A DNA stretch of 38,701 nucleotides from Actinacidiphila acididurans (GCF_016918855.1 NZ_JADKYB010000041.1:1-38701), one strand, 5' to 3'; numbered from the stretch's first letter, positions 15,198 through 23,612 are shown. The notes: generated by a model from the sequence alone, not told the origin. Numbers and translations are program-made.

Positions 15198-15653
15198 CGT
15201 GGCAACGTTGACACTTGGATCGGGTACGTTACTTCCGGCACGCTCGGCGCGGTGGGGTCGGTCGCGGCCGGGTCGGTTCGCAGGGGCCGGCTCGCCGGGG
15301 CGGGCGAGCCGATCGACACCGTATGCACACGCGTCGTGGCTGCTTCCGGAGAGGGGGCGGCCGTTGAGCGCGCCGCCTCCCACCAGGAGCCGGCCGCACT
15401 CCTGTCCGCCGCCCTCGGGGCCGGCTGTATCGCGCCTGCGGGCGCGCCGGCCGGCCGCGTGGCCGACGGGCAGCATTCCGAGCTGGGCCGGTTCGGCACC
15501 GTCGGCACAACCGACGGCACCGCGCCGGCACAGATGTCCATCACCGGTTCCGCACCGGCACCGGACGACAGAGCGCGGGCCTTCCGCTGTGCGCTCGCCG
15601 CCCCGGTGTTCACCATGAGTGCGGCCGGTCCTATGGGGGAGCGCACACCTTGA
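15198..15653 (+). pseudogene. hemC: hemC relic: 3' half of hydroxymethylbilane synthase
   Basis: The frame reads RGNVDTWIGYVTSGTLGAV, then the cofactor-cysteine block LGAGCIAPAG (Cys codon 15426), then GTVGTTDGTAPAQ and finally GPMGERTP. These are the central and C-terminal landmarks of HemC in order. About the first half of the enzyme, including the HSxKDxP aspartate region, is absent; repeats replace it. The arginine after RGNVxT (Arg155 of the E. coli enzyme) is Trp at 15216-15218, and the PxPGQGA block is degraded to ASGEGA. No stop interrupts the relic. An ATG at 14910, overlapping the hemA stop, opens a continuous 247-codon frame through it to the TGA that overlaps the hemD start. A hypothetical chimeric protein could therefore still be translated, but it should not be an active synthase. 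Confidence 0.86.
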
Positions 15654-17332
15654 ACCCCGCCGCCGTCGCTGATGACACCACGACAACCGCCGGCCCGTCC
15701 GGCACGACCGGACCTGTGGCCGGCCCCATCACCGGGCACGTCACCTTCCTCGGTGCCGGGCCCGGTGATCCCGGGCTGCTGACGCTGCGCGCCGTCGAGG
15801 CGCTTGCCGCCGCCGACCTGCTGGTCGGCGAGGGCCACGTGCTGGACGTCGTGCGCGGCCACGCCCGCGCGGACGTGGGCACGGCCGAACCCGCCGTCGA
15901 CGGCGAGGTGTTGGATCCCGGCGTGGACCTCACCGCCGTCGTCACCAAGCTTGTCATGGGCCCCGCGCGGTCCGGCAAGCGGGTGGTGCGAGCGGTGTCC
16001 GGCGACCCCGGCCTCGACCCGTCCGCCGCCGCGGAGATGCTCGCCTGCGCCCAGGCCGGGATCCCCTTCGAGGTGGTGCCCGGAGTGGCCACCGCCCTCG
16101 GGGTGCCCGCCTACGCCGGCGTGCCGCTCAGCGGGGACGTACGGTTCGTGGACGCGGCCACCGCCGGCGAGCGCTGCTGGACCGAGATCGGCCCGTCCGA
16201 CATCACCCTGGTGATGTCCACCACCCTCCAGACCGTGGCCGCGGCCTGCGCCGAGCTGATCGCGGGCGGCCGCAAGCCCGAGACGCCGCTGACGGTGACC
16301 GTGGCCGGCACCACCACCCGGCAGCGCACCTGGACCGCGACGCTCGCCACGATCGCCGCCGAACTGAAGGCCACCAAGGCGCTGCCCACCCCGGAGGGCC
16401 CGATCGCCGCGATAGCCGTGGTCGGCGAGCGCGCCGGTCAGCGCGAGCACCTGTCCTGGTTCGAGACCAAGCCGCTGTTCGGCTGGCGGGTGCTGGTCCC
16501 GCGCACCAAGGAGCAGGCCGCCTCGCTGTCCGACCAGCTCCGCTCCTACGGCGCAGTGCCGCATGAGGTGCCCACCATCGCCGTGGAGCCGCCGCGCACC
16601 CCGCAGCAGATGGAGCGGGCCGTCAAGGGCCTGGTCACCGGCCGTTACGAGTGGATCGCCTTCACCTCGGTGAACGCCGTCAAGGCGGTGCGCGAGAAGT
16701 TCGAGGAGTACGGCCTGGACGCCCGCGCCTTCGCCGGCATCAAGGTCGCCGCCGTCGGCGAGCAGACCGCCCGCGCCCTGGTCGACTTCGGCGTCAAGCC
16801 CGACCTCGTGCCCAGCGGCGAGCAGTCGGCCGCCGGCCTGCTCGAGGACTGGCCGCCGTACGACCCGGTCTTCGACCCCATCGACCGCGTCTTCCTGCCG
16901 CGCGCCGACATCGCCACCGAGACCCTGGTGGCCGGCCTGGTCGAGCTCGGCTGGGAGGTCGACGACGTCACCGCCTACCGCACCGTCCGCGCCTCGCCTC
17001 CCCCCGCCGACACCCGCGAGGCGATCAAGGGCGGCGGCTTCGACGCGGTCCTCTTCACCTCCTCCTCCACCGTGCGCAACCTCGTCGGCATCGCCGGCAA
17101 GCCGCACAACGTCACCGTGATCGCCTGCATCGGCCCGGCCACCGCCAAAACCGCCGAGGAACACGGCCTGCGCGTCGACGTCATGGCCCCCGAGCCCTCC
17201 GTCCACGCCCTCGCCCAAGCCCTCGCCGACTTCGGCACCGCCCGCCGCCTCGCCGCCGAAGCCGCCGGCGACCCCGTCACCCGCCCCAGCGAACGCCGCC
17301 CCGGCGCCCGCCGCCGCACCACGAGGGTCTAG
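15650..17332 (+). CDS. hemD: Uroporphyrinogen-III methyltransferase / synthase fusion (CobA-HemD)
   Basis: This 560-residue bifunctional protein has an N-terminal SUMT-like tetrapyrrole methylase domain at about 28-265, containing FLGAGPGDPGLLTLRAVEAL, VVRAVSGDPGLD and VPGVATALGVPAYAGVPLS. A uroporphyrinogen-III synthase domain at about 285-540 contains WRVLVPRTKEQA, WIAFTSVNAVKAV, VAAVGEQTA and VLFTSSSTVRNL. The synthase inverts ring D to form uroporphyrinogen III; the methylase half would divert it toward siroheme or cobalamin. Its GDP loop is diverged from classical SUMT, as in other actinobacterial fusions, so methylase activity is less certain. The TTG start overlaps the hemC-relic stop (TTGA). 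The enzyme still needs hydroxymethylbilane, so a HemC must be supplied from elsewhere. Confidence 0.92.
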   Translation: MNPAAVADDTTTTAGPSGTTGPVAGPITGHVTFLGAGPGDPGLLTLRAVEALAAADLLVGEGHVLDVVRGHARADVGTAEPAVDGEVLDPGVDLTAVVTKLVMGPARSGKRVVRAVSGDPGLDPSAAAEMLACAQAGIPFEVVPGVATALGVPAYAGVPLSGDVRFVDAATAGERCWTEIGPSDITLVMSTTLQTVAAACAELIAGGRKPETPLTVTVAGTTTRQRTWTATLATIAAELKATKALPTPEGPIAAIAVVGERAGQREHLSWFETKPLFGWRVLVPRTKEQAASLSDQLRSYGAVPHEVPTIAVEPPRTPQQMERAVKGLVTGRYEWIAFTSVNAVKAVREKFEEYGLDARAFAGIKVAAVGEQTARALVDFGVKPDLVPSGEQSAAGLLEDWPPYDPVFDPIDRVFLPRADIATETLVAGLVELGWEVDDVTAYRTVRASPPPADTREAIKGGGFDAVLFTSSSTVRNLVGIAGKPHNVTVIACIGPATAKTAEEHGLRVDVMAPEPSVHALAQALADFGTARRLAAEAAGDPVTRPSERRPGARRRTTRV

Positions 17333-17335
17333 GAG

Positions 17336-17401
17336 CGCCCCCGAAGGGGCGGAGCGCCCCCGAAGGGGCGCGCGGAGGACGGGGGCGCCCCGAAGGGGCG
17401 C
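17336..17401 (+). terminator. three consecutive GC hairpins after hemD
   Basis: Three near-identical hairpins follow the hemD stop: CGCCCC-cgaa-GGGGCG (17336-17351), GCGCCCC-cgaa-GGGGCGC (17354-17371) and GCGCCCC-gaa-GGGGCGC (17385-17401). Placement suggests transcription termination or 3' end protection of the rex-hem transcript. They also form part of the dispersed repeat that follows. Confidence 0.6.
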
Positions 17402-17410
17402 GCGGGCAGG

Positions 17411-17540
17411 GCCATGCGCCGGGCGGAAGCACGGCAACCTACAGGGGCGCGGGGCTGCGTTTGATGTGCGGCTGGCGCCGCGTGGGCGCGACGAGCCACA
17501 ACACACCAGCACCCGGCAACGCAACAGCACCTCCCGAGCT
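17411..17540 (-). repeat. dispersed Streptomyces intergenic repeat, copy B (inverted)
   Basis: On the minus strand this reads gttgtggctcgtcgcg, then gcagccccgcgcccctgtag and tgcttccgcccgg, the same blocks as copy A at 14950-15055, with an insertion of about 25 nt between the first two. With the hairpins it fills most of the 316-nt gap between hemD and hemB. Confidence 0.65.
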
Positions 17541-17571
17541 GGAAGCCGCCCATAGCTGACCCTCGCAAAGA

Positions 17572-17629
17572 CCGACGCAACGTCGGAAAGAGCAGCACTT
17601 CCCCGGGCTTACGGTGGAATCCCAAGCCC
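17572..17629. repeat. two inverted repeats in the hemB leader
   Basis: CCGACG-caa-CGTCGG (17572-17586) and GGGCTT-N13-AAGCCC (17605-17629) are both perfect. The second ends 19 nt before the hemB start, next to the ribosome site ggaagg. Either could terminate upstream transcription or control hemB; no known riboswitch was recognised. Confidence 0.38.
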
Positions 17630-17648
17630 AACCACGGAAGGCGCAGCC

Positions 17649-18644
17649 ATGACGAAGTACGGCGACTTCCCCGGCGCCCGCCCCCGGCGCCTCCGCTCGA
17701 CCCCCGCGATCCGCCGCCTGGTCGCGGAGACCCGGCTGAACGCGGCCGACCTGATCCTCCCCGCGTTCGTACGCGAAGGCATCACCGAGCCGCACCCCAT
17801 CGCGTCGATGCCGAACACGGTCCAGCACAGCCGCGACACCCTCCGTAAAGCCGCGGCGGAAGCCGCCGAAGCCGGGGTCGGCGGGATCATGCTGTACGGG
17901 ATCCCCGAGGTGAAGGACGCGATCGGCAGCCAGGGCACCGACCCCGAGGGCATCCTCCAGGTGGCGATCCGGGACGTGATAGCCGAGGTCGGCGACGCGA
18001 TGGTCGTGATGTCCGACCTGTGCCTGGACGAGTTCACCGACCACGGCCACTGCGGCGTGCTGGACGAGCAGGGCCGGGTCGACAACGACGCCACCCTGGA
18101 GCGGTACGCCGAGATGGCCCGCGTCCAGGCCGACGCCGGCGTCCACATGGTGGGCGCCTCCGGCATGATGGACGGCCAGGTCGGGGCGATCCGCCAAGCC
18201 CTCGACGGCATCGGCAAGCAGGACGTGACGATCCTCGCGTACACCGCGAAGTACGCCTCCGCCTTCTACGGCCCGTTCCGCGAGGCCGTCAACTCCTCGC
18301 TCAAGGGCGACCGCAAGACGTACCAGCAGGACCCGGCGAACTTCCGTGAAGCCATGCGGGAGTTGGCGCTGGACCTCGCCGAGGGCGCGGACATCGTGAT
18401 GGTCAAGCCGGCTTTGCCGTATCTTGATGTGCTGCGGAAGGTCGCCGACGAGGTGGATGTGCCGGTGGCCGCCTACCAGATCTCGGGGGAGTACGCGATG
18501 GTGGAGGCCGCGGCGGCCAATGGCTGGATCGACCGGGACCGGGCGATCACCGAGACGCTGACGTCGATCCGCCGCGCGGGCGCCGACATGACGCTGACGT
18601 ACTGGGCGACCGAGGTCGCCCAGTGGCTCCGGCAGGGGCGGTAA
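17649..18644 (+). CDS. hemB: Delta-aminolevulinic acid dehydratase (porphobilinogen synthase)
   Basis: This 331-residue enzyme condenses two aminolevulinate molecules to porphobilinogen. The two Schiff-base lysines are visible: Lys201 in YTAKYAS and Lys253 in MVKPALPYLD. The metal loop DLCLDEFTDHGHCG (123-136) has Asp where zinc enzymes have an extra cysteine, which points to a magnesium-type, zinc-independent enzyme. ATG with ggaagg upstream. A 316-nt gap with hairpins separates it from hemD, so it probably has its own promoter. Its product porphobilinogen is the substrate of HemC, whose local gene is broken. Confidence 0.96.
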   Translation: MTKYGDFPGARPRRLRSTPAIRRLVAETRLNAADLILPAFVREGITEPHPIASMPNTVQHSRDTLRKAAAEAAEAGVGGIMLYGIPEVKDAIGSQGTDPEGILQVAIRDVIAEVGDAMVVMSDLCLDEFTDHGHCGVLDEQGRVDNDATLERYAEMARVQADAGVHMVGASGMMDGQVGAIRQALDGIGKQDVTILAYTAKYASAFYGPFREAVNSSLKGDRKTYQQDPANFREAMRELALDLAEGADIVMVKPALPYLDVLRKVADEVDVPVAAYQISGEYAMVEAAAANGWIDRDRAITETLTSIRRAGADMTLTYWATEVAQWLRQGR

Positions 18645-18705
18645 CCGTACGGGACCGGGCGGGCCTCGCGGCTCGTCCGGCGAACCGGAAGGAAGAGGGC
18701 ATCCC

Positions 18706-19269
18706 ATGGCACGAGGGGGACGCACGCGGGGCATACCGTCCTGGATGTGGACGGCGGGCCTGACCGGCGGCGCCATGGTGGCCGTCTCCGTCCTGGCCTA
18801 CCAGGCCAGCGGCGCACCGGCGAAGGCCCCGCAGGCCTCGCGGGCCCCCCGCCCCTCGGCGACGCGCCCGCACACCCCGCCGCCTCCGCCGCCCGTCCCC
18901 GCGCACTCGGGCCTGGGCAAGCGGATCGTCTACTCCCTGTCCCAGCGGCGGGTGTGGGTCGTGCCGGCCGCCGGCAAGCCGGTCGCCACCTACCCCGTAC
19001 AGCCCGGCACCGTGCCCGCGCAGCCGGGCCTGCACCTGGTCACCGGCCAGAAGGCCACCAGCACGGGTGCGGACGGGGTGGCCGTCGAGCACGTCGTCTT
19101 CTTCGAGTACACCGCCGAGACCTGGGTCGCCTTCTCCTCCGCCGTCAACGACAAGGTCACCGCGCCCAACCCGAATCTCCAGACCGGCGCCATCCGGTCC
19201 CATCGCGACGCGGGCACGGCGATCTGGAACGCCACGAAGATCGGTTCCGAGGTCTACGTCGTCCGCTGA
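18706..19269 (+). CDS. Membrane-anchored YkuD-like protein lacking catalytic cysteine
   Basis: This 187-residue protein has a short basic N-terminus, one hydrophobic segment at about residues 13-33 (MWTAGLTGGAMVAVSVLAY), a Pro/Ala-rich linker (about 38-66), and an extracellular domain. The domain begins GKRIVYSLSQRRVWVV and GKPVATYPVQPG, and ends GAIRSHRDAGTAIW..GSEVYVVR. This order resembles the L,D-transpeptidase (YkuD) fold, but the active-site SHGC is replaced by SHRD, leaving no catalytic cysteine. It would then be a non-enzymatic cell-wall protein. The fold call is by eye and could be wrong. It is 61 nt after hemB, on the same strand, with its own ribosome site ggaagg. Confidence 0.6.
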   Translation: MARGGRTRGIPSWMWTAGLTGGAMVAVSVLAYQASGAPAKAPQASRAPRPSATRPHTPPPPPPVPAHSGLGKRIVYSLSQRRVWVVPAAGKPVATYPVQPGTVPAQPGLHLVTGQKATSTGADGVAVEHVVFFEYTAETWVAFSSAVNDKVTAPNPNLQTGAIRSHRDAGTAIWNATKIGSEVYVVR

Positions 19270-19270
19270 G

Positions 19271-19288
19271 TCCCGGGTTTCTCCGGGA
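19271..19288. terminator. hairpin between convergent genes
   Basis: TCCCGG-gtttct-CCGGGA (6-6-6) directly follows the stop of the YkuD-like gene and is followed by a short T tract (tttcc). The gene on the other strand ends 22 nt away. Confidence 0.5.
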
Positions 19289-19309
19289 TTTCCGCGGTGA
19301 GCCCCCCGG

Positions 19310-20368
19310 TCAGCGGGCCAGGACCTTCCGCAGCAGGTCCTCGCAGGTCGGCGCCGGGTGCCAGCGGTCGTCGTGGTTCAGCAGGCGGTCAACGAACGGG
19401 GTGTCCGCGCGGACGTCGTACGTCGGCTCGTACTGGCACGCCTCGTGCGACGTGATCGCGTCCTCGCCGACCGTCACCAGGACCCCGTTCGAGGACAGGA
19501 TCGTCTGCGACGTGCCGTTGTCGTCCAGGACGTAGCCCACGAACGAGAAGTGGCCGTCCATGTCCCGGCCGTTGAGGTACGGGAAGTCCGCGTCCCGCCG
19601 GATCTGCTGGTCGGTGAACGCCGCCGGGTTGTGGTCGATCGTGATCACCTGGGAGGGCAGCCACATCCGGTCGTCGGTGTGCTTCAGCAGGGACCAGGTC
19701 ATCAGGACGGCGACCGGGAGCAGGGTGTACGTGGCGACGCCGCGCCAGGGGAGCCAGGGGTTTCTTGCCGGGGATGCGGGAGCTTGTTCCGTAGGTTCTT
19801 CCGTGCGTTCGGCGCGGTACGCCAGGTAACGGCGGCGGGTCAGGATCGCCAGTGCGCGTACGACGTAGATCACGAGCAGCCACGCGTAGATCCGGAGCAG
19901 GTCGTCCGGGGTCCAGCTCAGTTTGTTGTCCGCGTCGAAGAACTCTTCCTCGTAGGCGCTGCTCAGGAAGATCGTGAAGGTGCCGGCGAGGAGCCAGAGG
20001 GCTGTGCGGCGGTGTGCGGAAACGATACGGCGGAGCCAGGCGGGGCGGATGGTCGTGGGCGGGAGGCGGCGGAGGCGGAGGAAGAGGAAGGCGGTGACCG
20101 CCATGCCGATCACGCCGATGAAGCGGATGAAGGTGTCGAGCATGAGGGCGGTGACGTTGAGCGTGCGGAGGAGTTCCAGCATGGTGGAGCGGTCGCCGTG
20201 GGCTATCAGGTAGATGCGGACGGCGGATATCAGGGTCGGTAAGAGGCCCAGGAAGAAGAACAGGTACTCCGTGACGCTGCCGGAGGGGGCTTCTTCCGGG
20301 GTGGGGCTCGGGCTCGGGCTCGGGTTCGGGCTGGCGGTGGGGTGCGGCTCGTCCATGGTGCCTGCCAT
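19310..20368 (-). CDS. Polytopic membrane protein of unknown function
   Basis: This 352-residue protein has a Ser-Pro repeat near the N-terminus (PNPSPSPSPTPEE, coded by a small tandem repeat of gggctc). About five hydrophobic segments fall between residues 35 and 235 (EYLFFFLGLLPTLISAV; VIGMAVTAFLFL; TALWLLAGTFTIFL; IYAWLLVIYVVRALAIL; LLPVAVLMTWSLL). A hydrophilic C-terminal domain of about 115 residues follows, with cysteines near 312 and 343. I do not recognise the family. ATG 20368 or ATG 20356 could be the start. It lies downstream of the PP2C gene on the same strand. Confidence 0.68.
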   Translation of the reverse strand: MAGTMDEPHPTASPNPSPSPSPTPEEAPSGSVTEYLFFFLGLLPTLISAVRIYLIAHGDRSTMLELLRTLNVTALMLDTFIRFIGVIGMAVTAFLFLRLRRLPPTTIRPAWLRRIVSAHRRTALWLLAGTFTIFLSSAYEEEFFDADNKLSWTPDDLLRIYAWLLVIYVVRALAILTRRRYLAYRAERTEEPTEQAPASPARNPWLPWRGVATYTLLPVAVLMTWSLLKHTDDRMWLPSQVITIDHNPAAFTDQQIRRDADFPYLNGRDMDGHFSFVGYVLDDNGTSQTILSSNGVLVTVGEDAITSHEACQYEPTYDVRADTPFVDRLLNHDDRWHPAPTCEDLLRKVLAR

Positions 20369-20427
20369 CTTCCGGGTTCGGCTTCTTCCGGGACAGGGGT
20401 CGGGGCGCCTGGGCCTGCGGGAAAACG

Positions 20428-21657
20428 CTAGAGGCGGATGACGACCAAGGCCGTGTCGTCCGTGGCGCCGGTCGGGGGGAGGAGTTCGGAGAGGAGGACG
20501 TCCGCCAGCGACTCGGGGTCGAGGGAGTGGTGGCGGGTCAGGGAAGAGGAAAGGCGGGCCAGGCCCAGGTCGATGTCTTCGTGGCGGCGTTCGATGAGGC
20601 CGTCGGTGTAGAGGACGAGGGCGCTGTCGGGGGTGAAGCGGGCGGTGGCCTGGGGGCGGGGGACGTGGTCGGGGCGGGCGCCGAGCGGGGGGTCGGTGGC
20701 GAGGTCGAGGAAGCGGACGTGGCCGGCCTGGTCGACGAGGGCGGGCGGGGGGTGGCCGGCGCTGCTGTACTTGATGGTGTGGGCCGGCCAGTCGATGAAG
20801 ACGCTCACGGCGGTGGTCGCTTCGGCGCCCTCGATGGAACGTGAGTAGAGGCCGAGGATTTCGAGGGCTTCGCCGGGGCCGGCGGTGGCGCGGGAGGCCG
20901 CGCTGAGGGCGCTGCGGAGCTGACCCATGACGCCGGCGGCTTCGAGGCCGTGGCCGACGACGTCGCCGACCGCGACGGCCATGCGGTCGCGGGGGAGGTC
21001 GACCAGGTCGTACCAGTCGCCGCAGACGTTGAGGGCCCCGACGGCGGGCTGGTAGCGGACGGCCGCGCGGTGGCCGACCGGCTGGGGCGCCGGGAGCATG
21101 GCGTCCTGGAGGGTGAGGGCGATCTCGCGTTCGCGGGCGTGGGCGGACCGCAGGGCGTCGTTGATGTCCTGGAGTTCGCGGGCCCGCATGTAGACCTCGG
21201 CCTGGAGTTCCTGGGCGCTGCGGCCCCGCTGGCCGGAGACGCCGCTCGTGCGGATGTAGTCGGTGACCTCCTCGACGCGGTGGATGACGTACTCCACGCG
21301 GCCGCTCGGGCCGGGCATGGGGCTGTTGATGATGCTCCAGTAGCGCTCTTCGAAGACGCCGGTACGGGCGCCGCGCTCGACGTCGAACCGCTGGAGGGGG
21401 AGGGTGTCGCGTACGCCGGTGGCCAGGACGCGGAGGAAGGAGTCGCCCACGGTGCGGGAGCCCTCGGAGTCCGGGTCGAACGGATTGTCCGGGAACAGGC
21501 CGAAGATGTAGTGGCCGACGAGTTCCTCGGGGCGGCGGCCGGCCATCTGCGTGTAGGACTCGTTGACCGCGACGTACTCCAGCCGCTGATTCAGCACGGC
21601 GAGCCCCGCGGGCAGGGCCTGGAAGACCGCCTCGAAGTCGATCTGCGGTTCCGTCAC
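20428..21657 (-). CDS. PAS domain / PP2C-type (SpoIIE) serine phosphatase
   Basis: This 409-residue protein begins with a PAS domain at about residues 8-120 (FQALPAGLAVLNQRLEYVAVN, QMAGRRPEELVG). A helical linker follows (about 150-185), then a PP2C/SpoIIE phosphatase domain at about 195-409 with CGDWYDLV, AVAVGDVVGHGLEAA and the final DDTALVVIRL. The metal-binding aspartates GDWYD, GDVVGHG and TDDTA are all present. Such proteins dephosphorylate anti-anti-sigma factors and feed SigB-like or WhiG-era regulatory circuits, abundant in streptomycetes; the partner is unknown. The GTG at 21657 was chosen because the PAS domain starts at once after it. The argS gene is upstream on the same strand. 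Confidence 0.85.
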   Translation of the reverse strand: MTEPQIDFEAVFQALPAGLAVLNQRLEYVAVNESYTQMAGRRPEELVGHYIFGLFPDNPFDPDSEGSRTVGDSFLRVLATGVRDTLPLQRFDVERGARTGVFEERYWSIINSPMPGPSGRVEYVIHRVEEVTDYIRTSGVSGQRGRSAQELQAEVYMRARELQDINDALRSAHAREREIALTLQDAMLPAPQPVGHRAAVRYQPAVGALNVCGDWYDLVDLPRDRMAVAVGDVVGHGLEAAGVMGQLRSALSAASRATAGPGEALEILGLYSRSIEGAEATTAVSVFIDWPAHTIKYSSAGHPPPALVDQAGHVRFLDLATDPPLGARPDHVPRPQATARFTPDSALVLYTDGLIERRHEDIDLGLARLSSSLTRHHSLDPESLADVLLSELLPPTGATDDTALVVIRL

Positions 21658-21800
21658 GGTGCCCCCGGGCGCGCTGCGGTGGTCAGTGGCAATCCCTGGA
21701 CGGCCCCTCCCAGGGACCCTCCCCGAAAAGGTCACCCTAGGGAGGGAGCGCACACTTCCCCGTAGGCTCGCGGGCCGGGCGTCACGGAGTCACGCGGAGA

Positions 21801-21822
21801 GCCGCACCTTCGGGGGTGCGGC
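21801..21822 (-). terminator. hairpin after argS
   Basis: GCCGCACC-ttcggg-GGTGCGGC (8-6-8, perfect) lies 15 nt beyond the argS stop on the minus strand, between argS and the PP2C gene. Confidence 0.65.
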
Positions 21823-21836
21823 CCCCCGGCCACCCC

Positions 21837-23612
21837 TTAAAGACGGTCCGGCGTCCGGATGCCCAGCAGCACCAGGCCCTGGTGGAGGGTGCGGGCGGTC
21901 AGGTCGGACAAGAAGAGGCGGTTCTCCACCTGGGGGGCGCCGCCCTCGGCGGTGAGGACCGGGCACTGCTCGTAGAAGGTGGTGAACAGCGAGGCGAGCT
22001 GGAAGAGGTACGAGGCCAGGCGGTGCGGCTCGTAGGTGGTGGCGACCTCGGCGAGGGTGTCGCCGAAGGCGTCCAGGTGCAGGCCGAGGGCCCGCTCGGC
22101 CTGGGCCAGGGGCACCTCGGGGTGCGGGGCCGGCTTCAGGTCGCCGCCGCCCTTGCGGAAGATCGACTTCACCCGGGCGTAGGCGTACTGGATGTACACG
22201 CTCGTGTCGCCGTTGAGCGAGACCATCCGGTCCAGGTCGAAGACGTAGTCCCGGCCGAGCGAGGTGGACAGGTCCGCGTACTTGACCGCGCCGATGCCGA
22301 CCTGCCGGCCGTTGGCGGTGATCTCCTCGTCGGTCAGGCCGATCTTCTCGCCCTTCTCCCGCACCACCGCGGTGGCCCGCTCGACCGCCTCGTCCAGCAG
22401 GTCCTCCAGCCGCACCGACTTGCCGGCCCGGGTCTTGAACGGCTTGCCGTCCGGGCCCAGCACGGTGCCGAACGGCAGGTGCCGCGCGGTGACGTCGTCG
22501 GTGAGCCAGCCGGCCCGCCGGGCGGTGTCGAAGACCATCTTGAAGTGCAGCGCCTGCCGCACGTCCACCACGTACAGCAGCGTGTTCGCGTGCAGGTCGC
22601 CGGTCCGGTTGCGCACCGCGGACAGGTCGGTCGCCGCGTACCCGAAGCCGCCGTCGGCCTTGCGGACGATCAGCGGGACCGGCTCGCCGTCCTTGCCCTT
22701 GACGTCGTCGAAGAACACGCACAGCGCGCCGTTCGACCACACCGCCACGCCGGCCTTCTCCAGCAGGTCGCAGGTCTCGGTCAGCATGTCGTTGTAGCCG
22801 GACTCGCCGACGATGTCCGCGTCCTCGATGTCGATGTCCAGCTTGTCGTACACCGAGTAGAAGTAGATCTTCGACTCGTCGACGATCTGCTGCCACAGCG
22901 CGCTGGTCTCCGGGTCGCCGGCCTGGAGGTCCACCACCCGCCGCCGGGACCGCTCCTTGAAGCCCTCGTCCGCGTCGAACAGGGTCCGGGCGCCCTTGTA
23001 CAGCCGGTCCAGCCGGGACATGGACGCCTCGCCCGCGTCGGCGTCCGCGCTCTCGGTGTGGTCCAGCTCGTGCGGGTGCTCCACCAGGTACTGGATGAGC
23101 ATGCCGAAGTTGGTGCCCCAGTCGCCGATGTGGTGGCGCCGGATCACCCGCTCCCCGCCGAACTCCAGGATCTTGGCGATCGCGTCCCCGATCACCGACG
23201 ACCGCAGGTGCCCGACGTGCATTTCCTTCGCCACGTTCGGCTGCGCGTAGTCGATCACGGTGACGCCCGGCTCGGCCGCGAGCGGCACGCCCAGCCGCGG
23301 GTCTTCCGCCCGCGCGGCCAGGTTTGCGGTGATCGCCGAGTCCGACACGGTGAGATTGAGGAAGCCCGGCCCGGAGACCTCCGCGCCGGCCAGCACGTCG
23401 TCCGCCGGCAGCGCCGCCAGCACCTGCCCGGCCAGCTCCCGCGGGTTGGCCTTGGCCCGCTTGGCCAGGCCCAGCACGCCGTTGGCCTGGAAGTCGGCCC
23501 GGTCGCTGCGTCGCAGCAGCGGGTCGGCGTCGGCGGCCGACGGCACCGCGGCCGCGAGGGCTGCGGAGACACGCTGCTGGAGCGAAGCGGAAAGGGAAGC
23601 GACCGAGGCCAT
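21837..23612 (-). CDS. argS: Arginyl-tRNA synthetase
   Basis: This 591-residue class I synthetase charges tRNA-Arg. The N-terminal Add-1 domain (about 5-100, SGPGFLNLTVSD) is followed by the HIGH-type motif AKEMHVGHLRS, then RRHHIGDWGTNFGMLIQYL. The KMSKS equivalent is the relaxed GKPFKTRAGK seen in ArgRS. The C-terminal anticodon-binding DALR domain ends LLGIRTPDRL. It is full length. The ATG is preceded by cggcacacctccc, which has no Shine-Dalgarno sequence, and a stable hairpin stands in the leader; see the findings. It is divergent from lysS. Confidence 0.95.
   Translation of the reverse strand: MASVASLSASLQQRVSAALAAAVPSAADADPLLRRSDRADFQANGVLGLAKRAKANPRELAGQVLAALPADDVLAGAEVSGPGFLNLTVSDSAITANLAARAEDPRLGVPLAAEPGVTVIDYAQPNVAKEMHVGHLRSSVIGDAIAKILEFGGERVIRRHHIGDWGTNFGMLIQYLVEHPHELDHTESADADAGEASMSRLDRLYKGARTLFDADEGFKERSRRRVVDLQAGDPETSALWQQIVDESKIYFYSVYDKLDIDIEDADIVGESGYNDMLTETCDLLEKAGVAVWSNGALCVFFDDVKGKDGEPVPLIVRKADGGFGYAATDLSAVRNRTGDLHANTLLYVVDVRQALHFKMVFDTARRAGWLTDDVTARHLPFGTVLGPDGKPFKTRAGKSVRLEDLLDEAVERATAVVREKGEKIGLTDEEITANGRQVGIGAVKYADLSTSLGRDYVFDLDRMVSLNGDTSVYIQYAYARVKSIFRKGGGDLKPAPHPEVPLAQAERALGLHLDAFGDTLAEVATTYEPHRLASYLFQLASLFTTFYEQCPVLTAEGGAPQVENRLFLSDLTARTLHQGLVLLGIRTPDRL

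Noticed and set aside
13496..17530. A 1,344-codon open frame on the minus strand across hemA, the hemC relic and hemD
   Set aside because: It is antisense to well-recognised genes, has Gly/Ala/His-biased composition from GC-rich third positions, and shows no motif. It is a codon-bias artefact.
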